Positions 8,587 to 18,381 are shown, numbered from the stretch's first letter. The stretch is 64,000 nucleotides of DNA from Pseudomonas viridiflava (GCF_900590885.1 NZ_UUON01000004.1:1-64000); one strand, 5' to 3'. Made by a program: numbers and translations. The notes: a model not told the origin generated them from the letters alone.

Positions 8587-9963
8587 TCAGGTGGCGAACA
8601 GATACGCTTCCACATCCATCCCGGCATCGCGCATCTGCGCCAGCTTGTAGCGCAGGGTGCGTGGGCTGATGCCCAAGCGTTCGGCGGCCTCTTTGCGGCG
8701 GCCGCGCTCGGCGCGCAGGGTGTCGATGATCATCTGGAATTCGCGGCGGCGCAGATCGTCGCCCAGGGCACCGGCCGATTCGGCTTCGGCCACCACCGGG
8801 GCGGGCGCCAAGGTGGGGAGTGGCGCAGCACCACTGCCCATGGCCAGGCAGAAATCCTGGGGCTGGATCAGGCCGCCCTGCTGCAGAATCAGCGCGCGCT
8901 GGATGGCGTTGTCCAATTCGCGCACGTTGCCTGGCCACGGGTAGCTGATCAGGCAGGCCTGGGCCTCGGCCGACAGCCGCGCCTGGGCGTGCTTCATTTT
9001 TTTGACGTGGTTGTTCAGCAGGCGCTCGGCCAGCGGAATGATGTCCGCCGGGCGTTCGCGCAACGGGCGCCAGGCCAGCGGGAACACCGATAGCCGGTAG
9101 AACAAGTCTTCACGGAAGCGCCCCGCCGCCACTTCGCCGGCGAGGTCGCGGTTGGTGGTGGCGACCACGCGGATATCCAACTGGATCGGCTTGCGTGCGC
9201 CGACGCGCTCCACCTCACGCTCCTGCAGCACGCGCAGCAATTTGGCTTGCAGGCCCAGGGGCATTTCCGAGATTTCATCCAGCAATATGGTGCCGCCATC
9301 CGCCTGTTCGAACTTGCCCGCCTGGGCCGCGATGGCGCCGGTGAACGAGCCTTTTTCATGGCCGAACAGCGTGGCTTCGAGCATGTTGTCGGGGATTGCC
9401 GCGCAGTTGATGGCGATAAACGGTTGTTTGGCGCGGGTCGATTGCTGATGGATATAGCGCGCCAGCACCTCTTTACCGGTGCCGGACTCGCCGGAAATCA
9501 ACACGGTGGAATCGCTGCGCGCCACGCGGGCGGCCAGCTCGAGCAATTGCGCACTGGCGGGCTCGAAGGCAATCGGGCCCTCGCCTTCGCTGGCCGCGAT
9601 CACGCCAAGGGCATGGCGTGCTACCAGTTCAATCAGTGCCTTGGGTTCGAAGGGTTTGACCAGGTAATCCGCCGCGCCCTGGCGCATGGCATCTACCGCG
9701 CGCTCCACGGCGCCGTGGGCGGTCATCAGCAATACCGGCAATTGCGGCTGGCGCGCACGCAGCAGGCCGAGCAACTGGTGGCCGTCCATGCCGGGCATGT
9801 TCACGTCGCTGACCACCAGGCTGAAGGCTTCCTGCTCCACCGCCTCCAAGGCGTCCTCGGCAGAACCGACCGCCCGGTAGTCATGGCCCGCCAACAGCAG
9901 CGTGTCAGCCAATGCTTCACGCAGGGCGCGATCGTCTTCCACCAACAGAACCTTGATAGCCAT
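8587..9963 (-). CDS. fleR: Sigma-54 response regulator FleR
   Basis: A 458-residue NtrC-type regulator: receiver at 1-120 with phospho-acceptor D53 (VSDVNMPGMDG), AAA+ domain at about 135-365 with Walker A GESGTGKE, and a Fis-type helix-turn-helix at the C-terminus (RRKEAAERLGISPRTLRYKL). The sigma-54 contact loop reads GSFTGA, with Ser for the usual Ala. FleR is phosphorylated by FleS and activates class III flagellar genes such as flgFGHIJKL. It starts 7 bases after the fleS stop. Confidence 0.97.
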   Translation of the reverse strand: MAIKVLLVEDDRALREALADTLLLAGHDYRAVGSAEDALEAVEQEAFSLVVSDVNMPGMDGHQLLGLLRARQPQLPVLLMTAHGAVERAVDAMRQGAADYLVKPFEPKALIELVARHALGVIAASEGEGPIAFEPASAQLLELAARVARSDSTVLISGESGTGKEVLARYIHQQSTRAKQPFIAINCAAIPDNMLEATLFGHEKGSFTGAIAAQAGKFEQADGGTILLDEISEMPLGLQAKLLRVLQEREVERVGARKPIQLDIRVVATTNRDLAGEVAAGRFREDLFYRLSVFPLAWRPLRERPADIIPLAERLLNNHVKKMKHAQARLSAEAQACLISYPWPGNVRELDNAIQRALILQQGGLIQPQDFCLAMGSGAAPLPTLAPAPVVAEAESAGALGDDLRRREFQMIIDTLRAERGRRKEAAERLGISPRTLRYKLAQMRDAGMDVEAYLFAT

Positions 9964-9970
9964 TACTTTT

Positions 9971-11185
9971 TTACTCCGTGCTTGCCGCGCATGAGAACAG
10001 CGGCAAGGTCATCAATGCACAGGTGCCACGCCCTACACGGGAATGCAGCTGCAATTCTCCCTGATGGGCACGGGCCACGGCCTTGACCACGGTCAGCCCG
10101 AGGCCGGTGCCGTTGGTCTTGGTGGTAAAAAACGGCTCGCCCAGACGTTGCAGCACGGCAGGGTCGATGCCGCTGCCGCTGTCGCTGATGCACAGGCGCA
10201 GGGTTTGCCCGCGGTTGTACAGGTGCACCTTGAGCCGCGCGCCGGGGCCGCTGGCCTGGGTGGCGTTTTCGATCAGGTTGAGCAGCGAACCGACCAAGGT
10301 GTCGCGGTTGCACAGCAATTCGCCGAGGTGGCTGTCGCACTGCCAGCGCACCTGGACGTCTTCGATATGGGTGGCGGCAGCCGCTTGCAGGGCCTGCATC
10401 AGCTCGGCCGGGGTGAGGCGGTCGGTGAGCGGCAATTCGCCACGGGCAAACACCAGCATGTCACGCACCTGGTGCTCCAACTCATGCAGGCGCTCCTTGA
10501 GGCGGCCGGCAAATCGCTGGTGGGTGGCGGCGGGCAATTGCTCATCAGTCAAATGACTGGCGTAGATCAACGCCGCCGACAGCGGCGTGCGGATCTGATG
10601 CGCCAGAGAAGCGACCATGCGACCCAGCGACGACAACCGCTCATGCCGTGCAAGCTGGTCTTGCAGGTGACGGGTTTCAGTCAGGTCGTTGAGCAGCACC
10701 AGCTGGCCCGGTTCCGCGTCCAGGGAACGGGTGGCGATGGACAAGCGGCGGCCGTCTTTCAGGGAAATTTCATGGCCGTCGTCTTCACGCGGCGCAAAGC
10801 AGCGGGTGATGACGTGGCGCCACAGCTCGCCTTCCAGCGGCAGGCCGAGCATGTCGCAGGCAGCCGGGTTGGCTTCGCGCACACGGCCTTCTTCGTCAAT
10901 GACGATCACACCACCGGGCAGCAGCGACAGCAGGTTTTGCAGACGGTTGGCCAGGCGTTCTTTCTCGGCCAACTCTTCCATGCGCTGGGCACTGACCACC
11001 GCCAGCTCACCCTTGAGCTCGGACACCCGCGCTTCGAGCAGGCTGTAGGAGTCAGTCAATTGGCTCGACATCTGGTTGAACAGCGAAAAGGCCGTTTCAA
11101 GGCCCTGACGGCTTTGCTGCTCTACAGACGGAAGAAGCCCCGGGATGGCAGGGCTGGCGGATTGTTGGGCGGCGTGGGGCATCAT
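9971..11185 (-). CDS. fleS: Sensor histidine kinase FleS
   Basis: A 404-residue soluble kinase with no membrane segment. A coiled coil spans about 45-85, a PAS domain about 85-175 (GGVIVIDEEGRVREANPAA), the HisKA helix carries H196 (SLAHQIRTPLSAAL), and a HATPase with ENATQASGP, SDSGSGID and TNGTGLGL boxes completes it. It phosphorylates FleR. A sigma-54 promoter lies 50-65 bases upstream, consistent with FleQ control. Confidence 0.96.
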   Translation of the reverse strand: MMPHAAQQSASPAIPGLLPSVEQQSRQGLETAFSLFNQMSSQLTDSYSLLEARVSELKGELAVVSAQRMEELAEKERLANRLQNLLSLLPGGVIVIDEEGRVREANPAACDMLGLPLEGELWRHVITRCFAPREDDGHEISLKDGRRLSIATRSLDAEPGQLVLLNDLTETRHLQDQLARHERLSSLGRMVASLAHQIRTPLSAALIYASHLTDEQLPAATHQRFAGRLKERLHELEHQVRDMLVFARGELPLTDRLTPAELMQALQAAAATHIEDVQVRWQCDSHLGELLCNRDTLVGSLLNLIENATQASGPGARLKVHLYNRGQTLRLCISDSGSGIDPAVLQRLGEPFFTTKTNGTGLGLTVVKAVARAHQGELQLHSRVGRGTCALMTLPLFSCAASTE

Positions 11186-11234
11186 GCTCTCTCGCTGGCT
11201 GACCGTCAGTTAAACGGAACGTTGCGAGGGCTGT

Positions 11235-11250
11235 AGCAATACCCGTGCCG
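11235..11250 (-). promoter_or_regulatory. Sigma-54 promoter of fleSR
   Basis: The minus strand reads CGGCACGGGTATTGCT, matching TGGCAC-N5-TTGCW at all but the first base. It begins directly after the T-tract of the fleQ terminator, so fleQ termination and fleSR initiation share this junction. FleQ is the expected activator. Confidence 0.75.
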
Positions 11251-11276
11251 AAAAAAAACCGCTGATAAATCAGCGG
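11251..11276 (-). terminator. Rho-independent terminator of fleQ
   Basis: The hairpin CCGCTGATTTATCAGCGG (7-bp stem, 4-base loop) at 11259-11276 is followed on the minus strand by eight T residues (11251-11258), 16 bases after the fleQ stop. It should insulate fleSR from fleQ read-through. Confidence 0.85.
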
Positions 11277-11292
11277 CCTTCGGAATCAGGCG

Positions 11293-12768
<1,476 letters not shown>

Positions 12769-12817
12769 GCAATAGCAACTTCCCTAGTCAATCGCTCTGC
12801 CCAGAGTGAGGGCAATC

Positions 12818-12855
12818 GAGACGTCTGTAAGACTTCTTACATTAGGAGACGTCTG
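12818..12855. promoter_or_regulatory. Palindrome array in the fleQ upstream region
   Basis: Two identical 10-mers GAGACGTCTG (12818-12827 and 12846-12855), each containing the 8-bp palindrome AGACGTCT, lie 28 bases apart. Between them is a further inverted repeat GTAAGA-CT-TCTTAC (12827-12840). The block is 50-87 bases before the fleQ ATG, just downstream of a possible sigma-70 promoter (TTGACT at 12879-12884, AGATTT at 12856-12861, spacing 17, minus strand). It looks like operator DNA or a structured leader; no known regulator is assigned. Confidence 0.5.
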
Positions 12856-12882
12856 AAATCTGAAAACAGCACTAGTTAAGTC

Positions 12883-12915
12883 AAAAAAACTCGCGCAGTC
12901 AAATTTATGGCGCGC
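12883..12915 (-). terminator. Possible terminator after fliT
   Basis: On the minus strand a short CGCGC/GCGCG stem with a 20-base loop is followed by AG and a run of seven T (12883-12889), 22-54 bases after the fliT stop. The stem is only 5 bp, so this is tentative. The T-run overlaps the candidate -35 of fleQ. Confidence 0.35.
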
Positions 12916-12936
12916 ATTCGGATTAACTGAGCCAGT

Positions 12937-13233
12937 TCAGCCGAACAGATGGTAAACCTTTGACGCGTTTTTCGCTTGGTTGATCTGCGACATCTCTTCG
13001 AAAATCGCCTGGCGCTCGCCGGTCGTCACTTCCAAAAGCTGCTGATACACCGCCAGCAAACTCTCCAGCTTCTCACGCAACGCATCCTCGTCCACCGGCG
13101 CCTCGCTGAGCACCTGCTCGATCACGTCGCGACAGCCCAGATCCAGCTCGCCAATGGCGTCCCAGTTTCGGTCCGCCAGCGCGCCCATCAGCGCCTCGCG
13201 GGTTTCATCAATGCGTTGCAGTGCTTGGCTCAT
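12937..13233 (-). CDS. fliT: Flagellar protein FliT
   Basis: A 98-residue, mostly helical acidic protein in the position of FliT, 41 bases after fliS. FliT-type proteins chaperone the filament cap FliD and interact with the export ATPase. The similarity to enteric FliT is low and the call depends on size, helical character and the fliD-fliS-fliT order. Confidence 0.8.
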   Translation of the reverse strand: MSQALQRIDETREALMGALADRNWDAIGELDLGCRDVIEQVLSEAPVDEDALREKLESLLAVYQQLLEVTTGERQAIFEEMSQINQAKNASKVYHLFG

Positions 13234-13274
13234 GACATATTCCTCAAGGCCCTCGGGCCCTTCTCTGCTGCGCC

Positions 13275-13679
13275 TTACTCGGTTACAGCCTGTGGCGCGG
13301 CGATAGCATCCCAGCCTTCTTTCACGGTAATCAGCAAACGCGCGACTTCGTCGATCATGTCGGCGTCGTTGTGCAGGTTGGCTTCCATCAGACGGTTGGT
13401 CATGTACGCGTACAGACTTTCCAACTGCTGGACGTAAGCAGGGTTATCACTCTTTTCTGCATCCAGGCCGTCACGCAGGCCGATCACGATGTCGATGGCC
13501 TTGCCGAGCATCAGGCCCTTGGCCGCGATGTCGCCACGCGCCAGCGCGCCTTTGGCCTGGGCCATACGGTCGAGCCCGCCTTCCATCAGCATCTGCACCA
13601 GGCGGTGTGGGCTGGCTTCAGAGATCTGAGCATGGGAATTGACCTTCTGGTATTGGCGAAGGGCTCTCATGGGATTCAT
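13275..13679 (-). CDS. fliS: Flagellin export chaperone FliS
   Basis: A 134-residue helical chaperone that binds the C-terminus of flagellin and prevents early polymerisation. The family signature is present: the N-terminal YQKVNSHAQISEASPHRLVQ segment, then MLMEGGLDRMAQAKGALARG. A GAGG ribosome site lies 7 bases before the ATG. A terminator hairpin separates it from fliD, so fliST may have its own promoter; TTGCCA-N17-TTACTA in the gap is a candidate. Confidence 0.96.
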   Translation of the reverse strand: MNPMRALRQYQKVNSHAQISEASPHRLVQMLMEGGLDRMAQAKGALARGDIAAKGLMLGKAIDIVIGLRDGLDAEKSDNPAYVQQLESLYAYMTNRLMEANLHNDADMIDEVARLLITVKEGWDAIAAPQAVTE

Positions 13680-13773
13680 GTTTCTACCTCGTGACAGGCG
13701 ACAGCGAAAAGGATTCTAGTAACAAATATGTCGACGGGTTGGCAAAAAGCTTTAGCGCCAGTCGTCTCTGGAT

Positions 13774-13806
13774 AAAAAAAGCCAGGCAGTTTGCCTGGCC
13801 TTTTTT
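13774..13806. terminator. Bidirectional terminator hairpin between fliD and fliS
   Basis: GCCAGGCA-GTT-TGCCTGGC (13781-13799) has an 8-bp stem. It is flanked by seven A on one side (13774-13780) and six T on the other (13801-13806), so it can work on both strands. It lies right after the fliD stop codon. Confidence 0.85.
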
Positions 13807-13818
13807 GTCTACCGTGGA

Positions 13819-15225
13819 TCAAGTATTGGTCTTGACGTTGTTCAACGCATTGAGCGTGGTCATGACGCTGGTGCTTTGCTGGCGCAGCTGGGCGACCAGG
13901 GTGTCCATGGCGTTGTATTTGGCCGACAGGCTGCTGGTGAGCAGGGTCATGCGCTCGTCGAGCGAGGACTGCTGCTTGGTCAGGTCCTTGAGGGTGTCGG
14001 ACAGCGATGCGGTGCGTGTCGCCAGGATGCCTGTGCTGCTTTTAGCGTAGTCATCCGTGGCGCTTTTCATACGCGCCAGCATGCCGGTCGGGCCGCTGAA
14101 CATACTGTTGATGTCGGCTGCGTTGGTTTTCACCGCCGCGTCCCACTTCTTGTCATCCAGGGTCAACAAGCCGGTGCTGGAGCTGGTGGCAACACCAAAT
14201 TGGGCCAGGGACTTGAACTGCCCGGTGCCCGATAGCGTGTTGAACTCATTACGAATCGCAGCCTGCAGCGAGCGCATGGTGGAGTCGCCGGTGAGGGTCG
14301 CCGCCGTGGTGCTGCCGTCCAGGTTCGTGGTGACCTTGGTTTCGGCGTTCATGGCGGTGATCAGCGCGTTGTAGGTATCGACGAAGCCTTTGACCCCGGA
14401 TTTGAGCGCGGTGTTGTTAGTGCTGACGGTAATCAGCGTGGCAGTTCTTTCCGGGTTTTCATCGGGGTCATTGGCCGTCTTGGTGGCCGACACCGACACA
14501 AGCTTGATATTCACGCCACTCAACGCGCCTTCGATGTTGTTGGTCTTGGAAACCGAAGCAACACCATCAATGCTATACAACGCGTCTTTGGGCGGATCAA
14601 CCACCGTAGAGCCGACATCCAACCCCGAATTACCCGACAGCGTCAGGTCGGAGCCCGTCCCCATGTTGGTCGAGGTCAGAATCAAACGCGAACCATTGGA
14701 GTCGGTCTGGATGTTTGCACTCAGGCCCGACGTACCGAACTGGGTGTTGATCGAGTCACGCACCTGTTGCAAGGTCGCGCCAGCAGGAATGTTGACGTCA
14801 TAAGCCTTACCCGACTGCGAGATGGTCAGCGTGGTCGGCTTGTCAGTGGCATTCACCACGGTGGACGTGCCGCCCGCGAAGTTCTTGCTCGACAACTTGG
14901 ATGCCTGCGCCAACTGGCTGACGATCAGTCGGAAGCTGCCGTTGGACGCCGTGTTGCTGGCTGTCATCGTGGCGACTTTTTCATCCGAGGACGAGCCGCT
15001 CAAGCCTGTGAAGCTGGAGCTGGCCGTCATGGTGTCTAGGGCACCGCGAAACGCATCCAGCGCAGCCTGAATCTTGCCGATCGAAGACAGCGTGGTGGTC
15101 GCTTTCGCGGAAGCGGTGTTGATCTGCGTCTGCTTGGGCACCTTTTCGGCGTTGACCAAGGATGTCACGATCGCTTGCGTATCGATGTTCGAACCGATAC
15201 CACTTACCGTTGAACCCGCCATCAT
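13819..15225 (-). CDS. fliD: Flagellar filament cap protein FliD
   Basis: A 468-residue HAP2/FliD protein. The conserved N-terminal D0 region (STVSGIGSNIDTQAIVTSLV) and C-terminal coiled coil (LDERMTLLTSSLSAKYNAMDTLVAQLRQQ, in part) that insert into the filament lumen are both present. FliD pentamers cap the filament and fold incoming flagellin. In P. aeruginosa FliD also binds mucin. A possible sigma-54 site is 60-75 bases upstream. Confidence 0.97.
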   Translation of the reverse strand: MMAGSTVSGIGSNIDTQAIVTSLVNAEKVPKQTQINTASAKATTTLSSIGKIQAALDAFRGALDTMTASSSFTGLSGSSSDEKVATMTASNTASNGSFRLIVSQLAQASKLSSKNFAGGTSTVVNATDKPTTLTISQSGKAYDVNIPAGATLQQVRDSINTQFGTSGLSANIQTDSNGSRLILTSTNMGTGSDLTLSGNSGLDVGSTVVDPPKDALYSIDGVASVSKTNNIEGALSGVNIKLVSVSATKTANDPDENPERTATLITVSTNNTALKSGVKGFVDTYNALITAMNAETKVTTNLDGSTTAATLTGDSTMRSLQAAIRNEFNTLSGTGQFKSLAQFGVATSSSTGLLTLDDKKWDAAVKTNAADINSMFSGPTGMLARMKSATDDYAKSSTGILATRTASLSDTLKDLTKQQSSLDERMTLLTSSLSAKYNAMDTLVAQLRQQSTSVMTTLNALNNVKTNT

Positions 15226-15284
15226 CTATCTCCTGTTCGGTGGCTGCCGTTATCTTGACTTATTACGCCTCAAGCCATGACAGC

Positions 15285-15300
15285 AACAAGTTTCATGCCA
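15285..15300 (-). promoter_or_regulatory. Possible sigma-54 promoter of fliD
   Basis: The minus strand reads TGGCATGAAACTTGTT, which fits TGGCAY-N5-TTGYW loosely (the -12 element is TTGTT, not TTGCT). It is at the end of flaG, 60-75 bases before the fliD ATG. P. aeruginosa fliD is FleQ-dependent, which supports the reading. Confidence 0.45.
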
Positions 15301-15302
15301 GC

Positions 15303-15659
15303 TCAGACCTTGTCATCAAACAACAAGTTGCTTGTGCTGGAAAGGTTCTGTGCCAGCTTCAATGCTGTTTCCGACGGAATCTGGCGAATCACTTCACCAT
15401 TGTCGGTATTGATGACCTTGACCACCACACGGTGGGTGGAATCATCAATCGAAAAATCCAGACTGCGCTGAGTCGATTGAACGAACTCACGCATATCGGT
15501 GACTGCTTTTTCCAGGTCCGCGCGCTCCGGCTGTTTGCCGATGGCGGGAGCTTCCTGGACTTTAGTGACGCTTTTGTCGGCCGCCACCTGAGCAGGTGCG
15601 CTTTGAGGTGCAACCGGCGGATAAGACGGGCTCAGCTTTACACTCATGTCCATGTCCAA
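15303..15659 (-). CDS. flaG: FlaG family flagellar protein
   Basis: A 118-residue protein of the FlaG family, with a variable Pro/Ala-rich N-terminus and the conserved C-terminal block (RSLDFSIDDSTHRVVVKV and GEVIRQIPSETALKLAQNL). FlaG affects filament length in Pseudomonas and other genera, though its mechanism is unclear. It lies between fliC and fliD, after a terminator, so it is read either by leakage from fliC or from its own promoter. Confidence 0.93.
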   Translation of the reverse strand: MDMDMSVKLSPSYPPVAPQSAPAQVAADKSVTKVQEAPAIGKQPERADLEKAVTDMREFVQSTQRSLDFSIDDSTHRVVVKVINTDNGEVIRQIPSETALKLAQNLSSTSNLLFDDKV

Positions 15660-15673
15660 TCTCCTCTAAACCG

Positions 15674-15708
15674 AAAAAACGGAAGGGCACGTAGACGCGC
15701 CCTTCCGT
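15674..15708 (-). terminator. Rho-independent terminator of fliC
   Basis: ACGGAAGGGC and GCCCTTCCGT (15679-15688 and 15699-15708) form a 10-bp stem with a 10-base loop. On the minus strand a T-rich tract (15674-15679) follows. It lies about 20 bases after the fliC stop and fits a highly expressed gene. Confidence 0.85.
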
Positions 15709-15727
15709 TAGTTACCAAGCGCTGGAA

Positions 15728-17185
15728 TTACTGAAGCAGCTTCAGTACAGCGGATGGCAGCTGGTTAGCCTGCGACAGGATCGCGGTGGAAGCCGATTGC
15801 AGGGTTTGTTGCTTGGTCAGTTCGGCGGTTTCGGAAGCGAAGTCGACGTCCTGAACGGTGGAACGTGCAGCGGTGGAGTTCTTCTGAATGTTCTGCAGGT
15901 TGTCTGCAGTGGTAGTCAGACGGTTCTGGGTAGCACCCAGGCCCGAACGAACGCTGTCGATGGTGCCGATAGCTTTGTCGATTACAGCCAAGGCGTTCTG
16001 AGCGTTGTTGGCGTCGGTCACGTCGGTTTCGGCAACAGAAGTCTTCTTGGAAGAGATCTGAGCTGCGCCGAACAGGTCGGTTACCGAAGTACCGGTAGCG
16101 CCGTTAGCCAGGGAGTAGCCTTTAGCCGAATCCAGGGAGATCTGGCCAGTTGCTACGATTACACCGGCAGCAGCAGCGTCAAGGTTAGTAGCGGTGGCAG
16201 CGTATGCGCCAGAGCCGTCTTTAACTTTGATGCCAACAGCGTCGGCGCCCACTGCATCACTGGTGAAGCTCAGGTTTTCGCCGGAGTCGGATTTAACCTG
16301 CAGAGTGCCTTTACCTTCGTCGTAGTTAACGCTGATGCCCAGTTTGGCAGCGTTGGACTTCAACTGGTCAGCCAGGTCAGCGGTGCTGGTTACGCCTACG
16401 AACTTAACGCTGGCGGTACCCACGCCGATGCTGAAGTTTGCCGGAACGCCGGTAGCGCCCTTGGTCTTGGTCTCGTCTACCGAGAACTCAACTTCGGTGC
16501 TGGCAGTAGCGCTCAGGCCACCGATGGCGCCGTTCAGGCCAGCAGCGATAGTCTTGGCAGAGTCGCCGGCGGCGACAGCAACCGAAGTCGACTGACCGTT
16601 ACCGGTGATGGCGATGGAGCCAGCAGCCAGGCCGGTAGCGCTAGGGGTCAGGCCAACCGATTTAACCTGCTGGGAACCGATGTTGTTAGCAGCAACGTTT
16701 TCCAGGCTCAGGTTGATGGTTTCGTTAGCGTTGGCGCCAACCTGGATTGCTTTGGTACCGTACGAACCGTCCAGCAGCTTCTGGCCACCGAAAGTAGTGG
16801 TTTGCGAGATACGGGTCAGTTCCGAAGTCAGAGCCTGGTATTCGTCGTTGTTCGACTTACGGTCGTCAGGGCTGAGCGAGCCAGTAGCGGAAGACAGAGC
16901 CAGGGTACGCATTTTTTGCAGGATGTCGGTCGAAGCCTGCATCGCGCCTTCAGCGGTCTGAGCGATCGAGATACCGTCGTTCACGTTTTTGACTGCTTGG
17001 CCCAGGCCGTTGATTTGGCTGGTCAGGCGGTTAGCGATCTGCAGGCCGGCAGCGTCGTCTTTAGCGCTGTTGATACGCAGGCCGGAAGACAGGCGCTGCA
17101 TGGAAGTGGCCAGGGCGCCGCCAGCTTTGTTAAGGTTGCTCTGAGTAGTGATCGAAGCAATGTTGGTGTTTACTGTTAAAGCCAT
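15728..17185 (-). CDS. fliC: Flagellin FliC
   Basis: A 485-residue flagellin. The start is ATG at 17185, giving the standard N-terminus MALTVNTNIASITTQSNLN and a GAGG ribosome site; the frame stays open further upstream but that part is not conserved. The conserved D0/D1 ends (1-150 and about 390-485, ending LSQANQLPSAVLKLLQ) flank a variable surface domain of about 240 residues. Residues 30-51 correspond to the flg22 epitope seen by plant FLS2, with the usual RINSAKDDAAGLQIA core. A FliA promoter precedes it and a strong terminator follows. Confidence 0.98.
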   Translation of the reverse strand: MALTVNTNIASITTQSNLNKAGGALATSMQRLSSGLRINSAKDDAAGLQIANRLTSQINGLGQAVKNVNDGISIAQTAEGAMQASTDILQKMRTLALSSATGSLSPDDRKSNNDEYQALTSELTRISQTTTFGGQKLLDGSYGTKAIQVGANANETINLSLENVAANNIGSQQVKSVGLTPSATGLAAGSIAITGNGQSTSVAVAAGDSAKTIAAGLNGAIGGLSATASTEVEFSVDETKTKGATGVPANFSIGVGTASVKFVGVTSTADLADQLKSNAAKLGISVNYDEGKGTLQVKSDSGENLSFTSDAVGADAVGIKVKDGSGAYAATATNLDAAAAGVIVATGQISLDSAKGYSLANGATGTSVTDLFGAAQISSKKTSVAETDVTDANNAQNALAVIDKAIGTIDSVRSGLGATQNRLTTTADNLQNIQKNSTAARSTVQDVDFASETAELTKQQTLQSASTAILSQANQLPSAVLKLLQ

Positions 17186-17264
17186 GACGAAATCCTCGTT
17201 GGATGGATACTGCGGCTTCCGGCCCTGGCAACCGCCGGGTGTGGCCTGAGAACCTACGTAATAG

Positions 17265-17291
17265 TTATCGTCGTGGTGGGCAGTTGCTTGA
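17265..17291 (-). promoter_or_regulatory. FliA (sigma-28) promoter of fliC
   Basis: The minus strand has TCAAG (17287-17291), a 14-base spacer, and GACGATAA (17265-17272). This fits the Pseudomonas FliA pattern (TCAAG, then GCCGATAA) with one mismatch. It lies about 80 bases upstream of the fliC ATG, leaving a long leader. Confidence 0.8.
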
Positions 17292-17392
17292 GGATTTTTT
17301 TCGATTTTTTTGCTGGCGCGGTGCCACCCCTTGTAATTCAAGGGTTTACGCAGGCACAAAACCCAACAAACATTGGCTTTTCTGGCGCCAAA

Positions 17393-17436
17393 TAAAAAAC
17401 GCCGATGATCTTTCGATCATCGGCGTTTTTTTTGTT
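17393..17436. terminator. Bidirectional terminator between the KAS III gene and fliC
   Basis: ACGCCGATGATC-TTTC-GATCATCGGCGT is a perfect 12-bp stem with a 4-base loop, with an A-run on the left and a T-run on the right. On the minus strand it closes the ketoacyl-ACP synthase gene 16 bases after its stop and isolates it from fliC. Confidence 0.9.
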
Positions 17437-17451
17437 GCGGCTATTAAAGGG

Positions 17452-18381
17452 TCACGGGCGATAGAGAATCGCCGAACCCCACGACAGGCCCACACCAAAA
17501 CCGCTGATGGCCACGCGCTTCCAGGTGGCGTCCATCACGTGCTTTTCCAGCAGCAACGGAATGCTCGACGACACGGTGTTGCCGGTCTCGACCATGTCCT
17601 TGATGAACTTGTCCACCGGCGCATCTTCAAAACGACGCGCCACGGCGTCGACAATTGCCGCACTGCCCTGGTGAATGCAGAACGCATCGATCTCATCGGC
17701 CTTGAGGTTCGACTCGTCGAGCAGCTCGTGCAAATGCGCCGGTACTTTAAGCAGTGCGAAGTTGAAGACCTGGCGGCCGTTCATGAAGAACACGCCGTCG
17801 CTGACCTTCAAATGCGGAGCGCCGGAACCGTCGGTGCCGAACTTGGACTTGCCCAGCAGCCAGGGTGCGTCTTCGCCCATCCAGGTGGCGGTGGCGGCGT
17901 CGCCGAACAGCATGGTGGTGTTGCGGTCTTCCGGGTCGACGATCTTCGAATACGGGTCGGCGGTGATCAGCAGGCCGTTTTTAAGGCCGGCGGCTTCCAT
18001 GAAGCCCTTCATCGCGTAGATGCCGTAGACATAGCCGGAGCAGCCCAGGGAGATATCAAAGGCGGCGACGTGAGTCGGCAGGCCGAGTTTGTCCTGGACG
18101 ATCGCGGCGGTGTGGGGCAAACCCTCTTCGTCGCCGTTCTGGGTGACGACGATCAGCGCGTCAATCGATTCGCGCTTCAAATCCGGGTTGTTGGCAAACA
18201 AAGCGTTGACCGCCTCGACACACAGATCAGAGGTTTCCTGCGCAGCTTCCTTGCGCGGCAGGAACGCCGAACCGATCTTGCCAATGATGAACTCTTCATC
18301 CTTGGCGAATTTGGCACCCTGGGCGTAGTTATCGATCCCGTCTGCCGGCACGTAACTGGCGATGCTTTTTATGCCAATCAT
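17452..18381 (-). CDS. Ketoacyl-ACP synthase III (FabH-like) in the flagellin locus
   Basis: A 309-residue thiolase-fold enzyme with the KAS III catalytic triad: C114 (DISLGCSGY), H237 (FCIHQGS) and N268 (ETGNTVSSS). It would condense an acyl-CoA or acyl-ACP with malonyl-ACP. It lies between flgL and fliC. In P. syringae a gene of this type (orf3 of the flagellin glycosylation island) sits beside the glycosyltransferases fgt1 and fgt2 and is thought to help make an acyl group for the viosamine glycan. Here no glycosyltransferase accompanies it. The housekeeping fabH is expected elsewhere. Confidence 0.85.
   Translation of the reverse strand: MIGIKSIASYVPADGIDNYAQGAKFAKDEEFIIGKIGSAFLPRKEAAQETSDLCVEAVNALFANNPDLKRESIDALIVVTQNGDEEGLPHTAAIVQDKLGLPTHVAAFDISLGCSGYVYGIYAMKGFMEAAGLKNGLLITADPYSKIVDPEDRNTTMLFGDAATATWMGEDAPWLLGKSKFGTDGSGAPHLKVSDGVFFMNGRQVFNFALLKVPAHLHELLDESNLKADEIDAFCIHQGSAAIVDAVARRFEDAPVDKFIKDMVETGNTVSSSIPLLLEKHVMDATWKRVAISGFGVGLSWGSAILYRP

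Noticed and set aside
17186..17359. 58-codon N-terminal extension of flagellin
   Set aside because: It spans the FliA promoter and leader; flagellin always begins at the MALTVNTN start.
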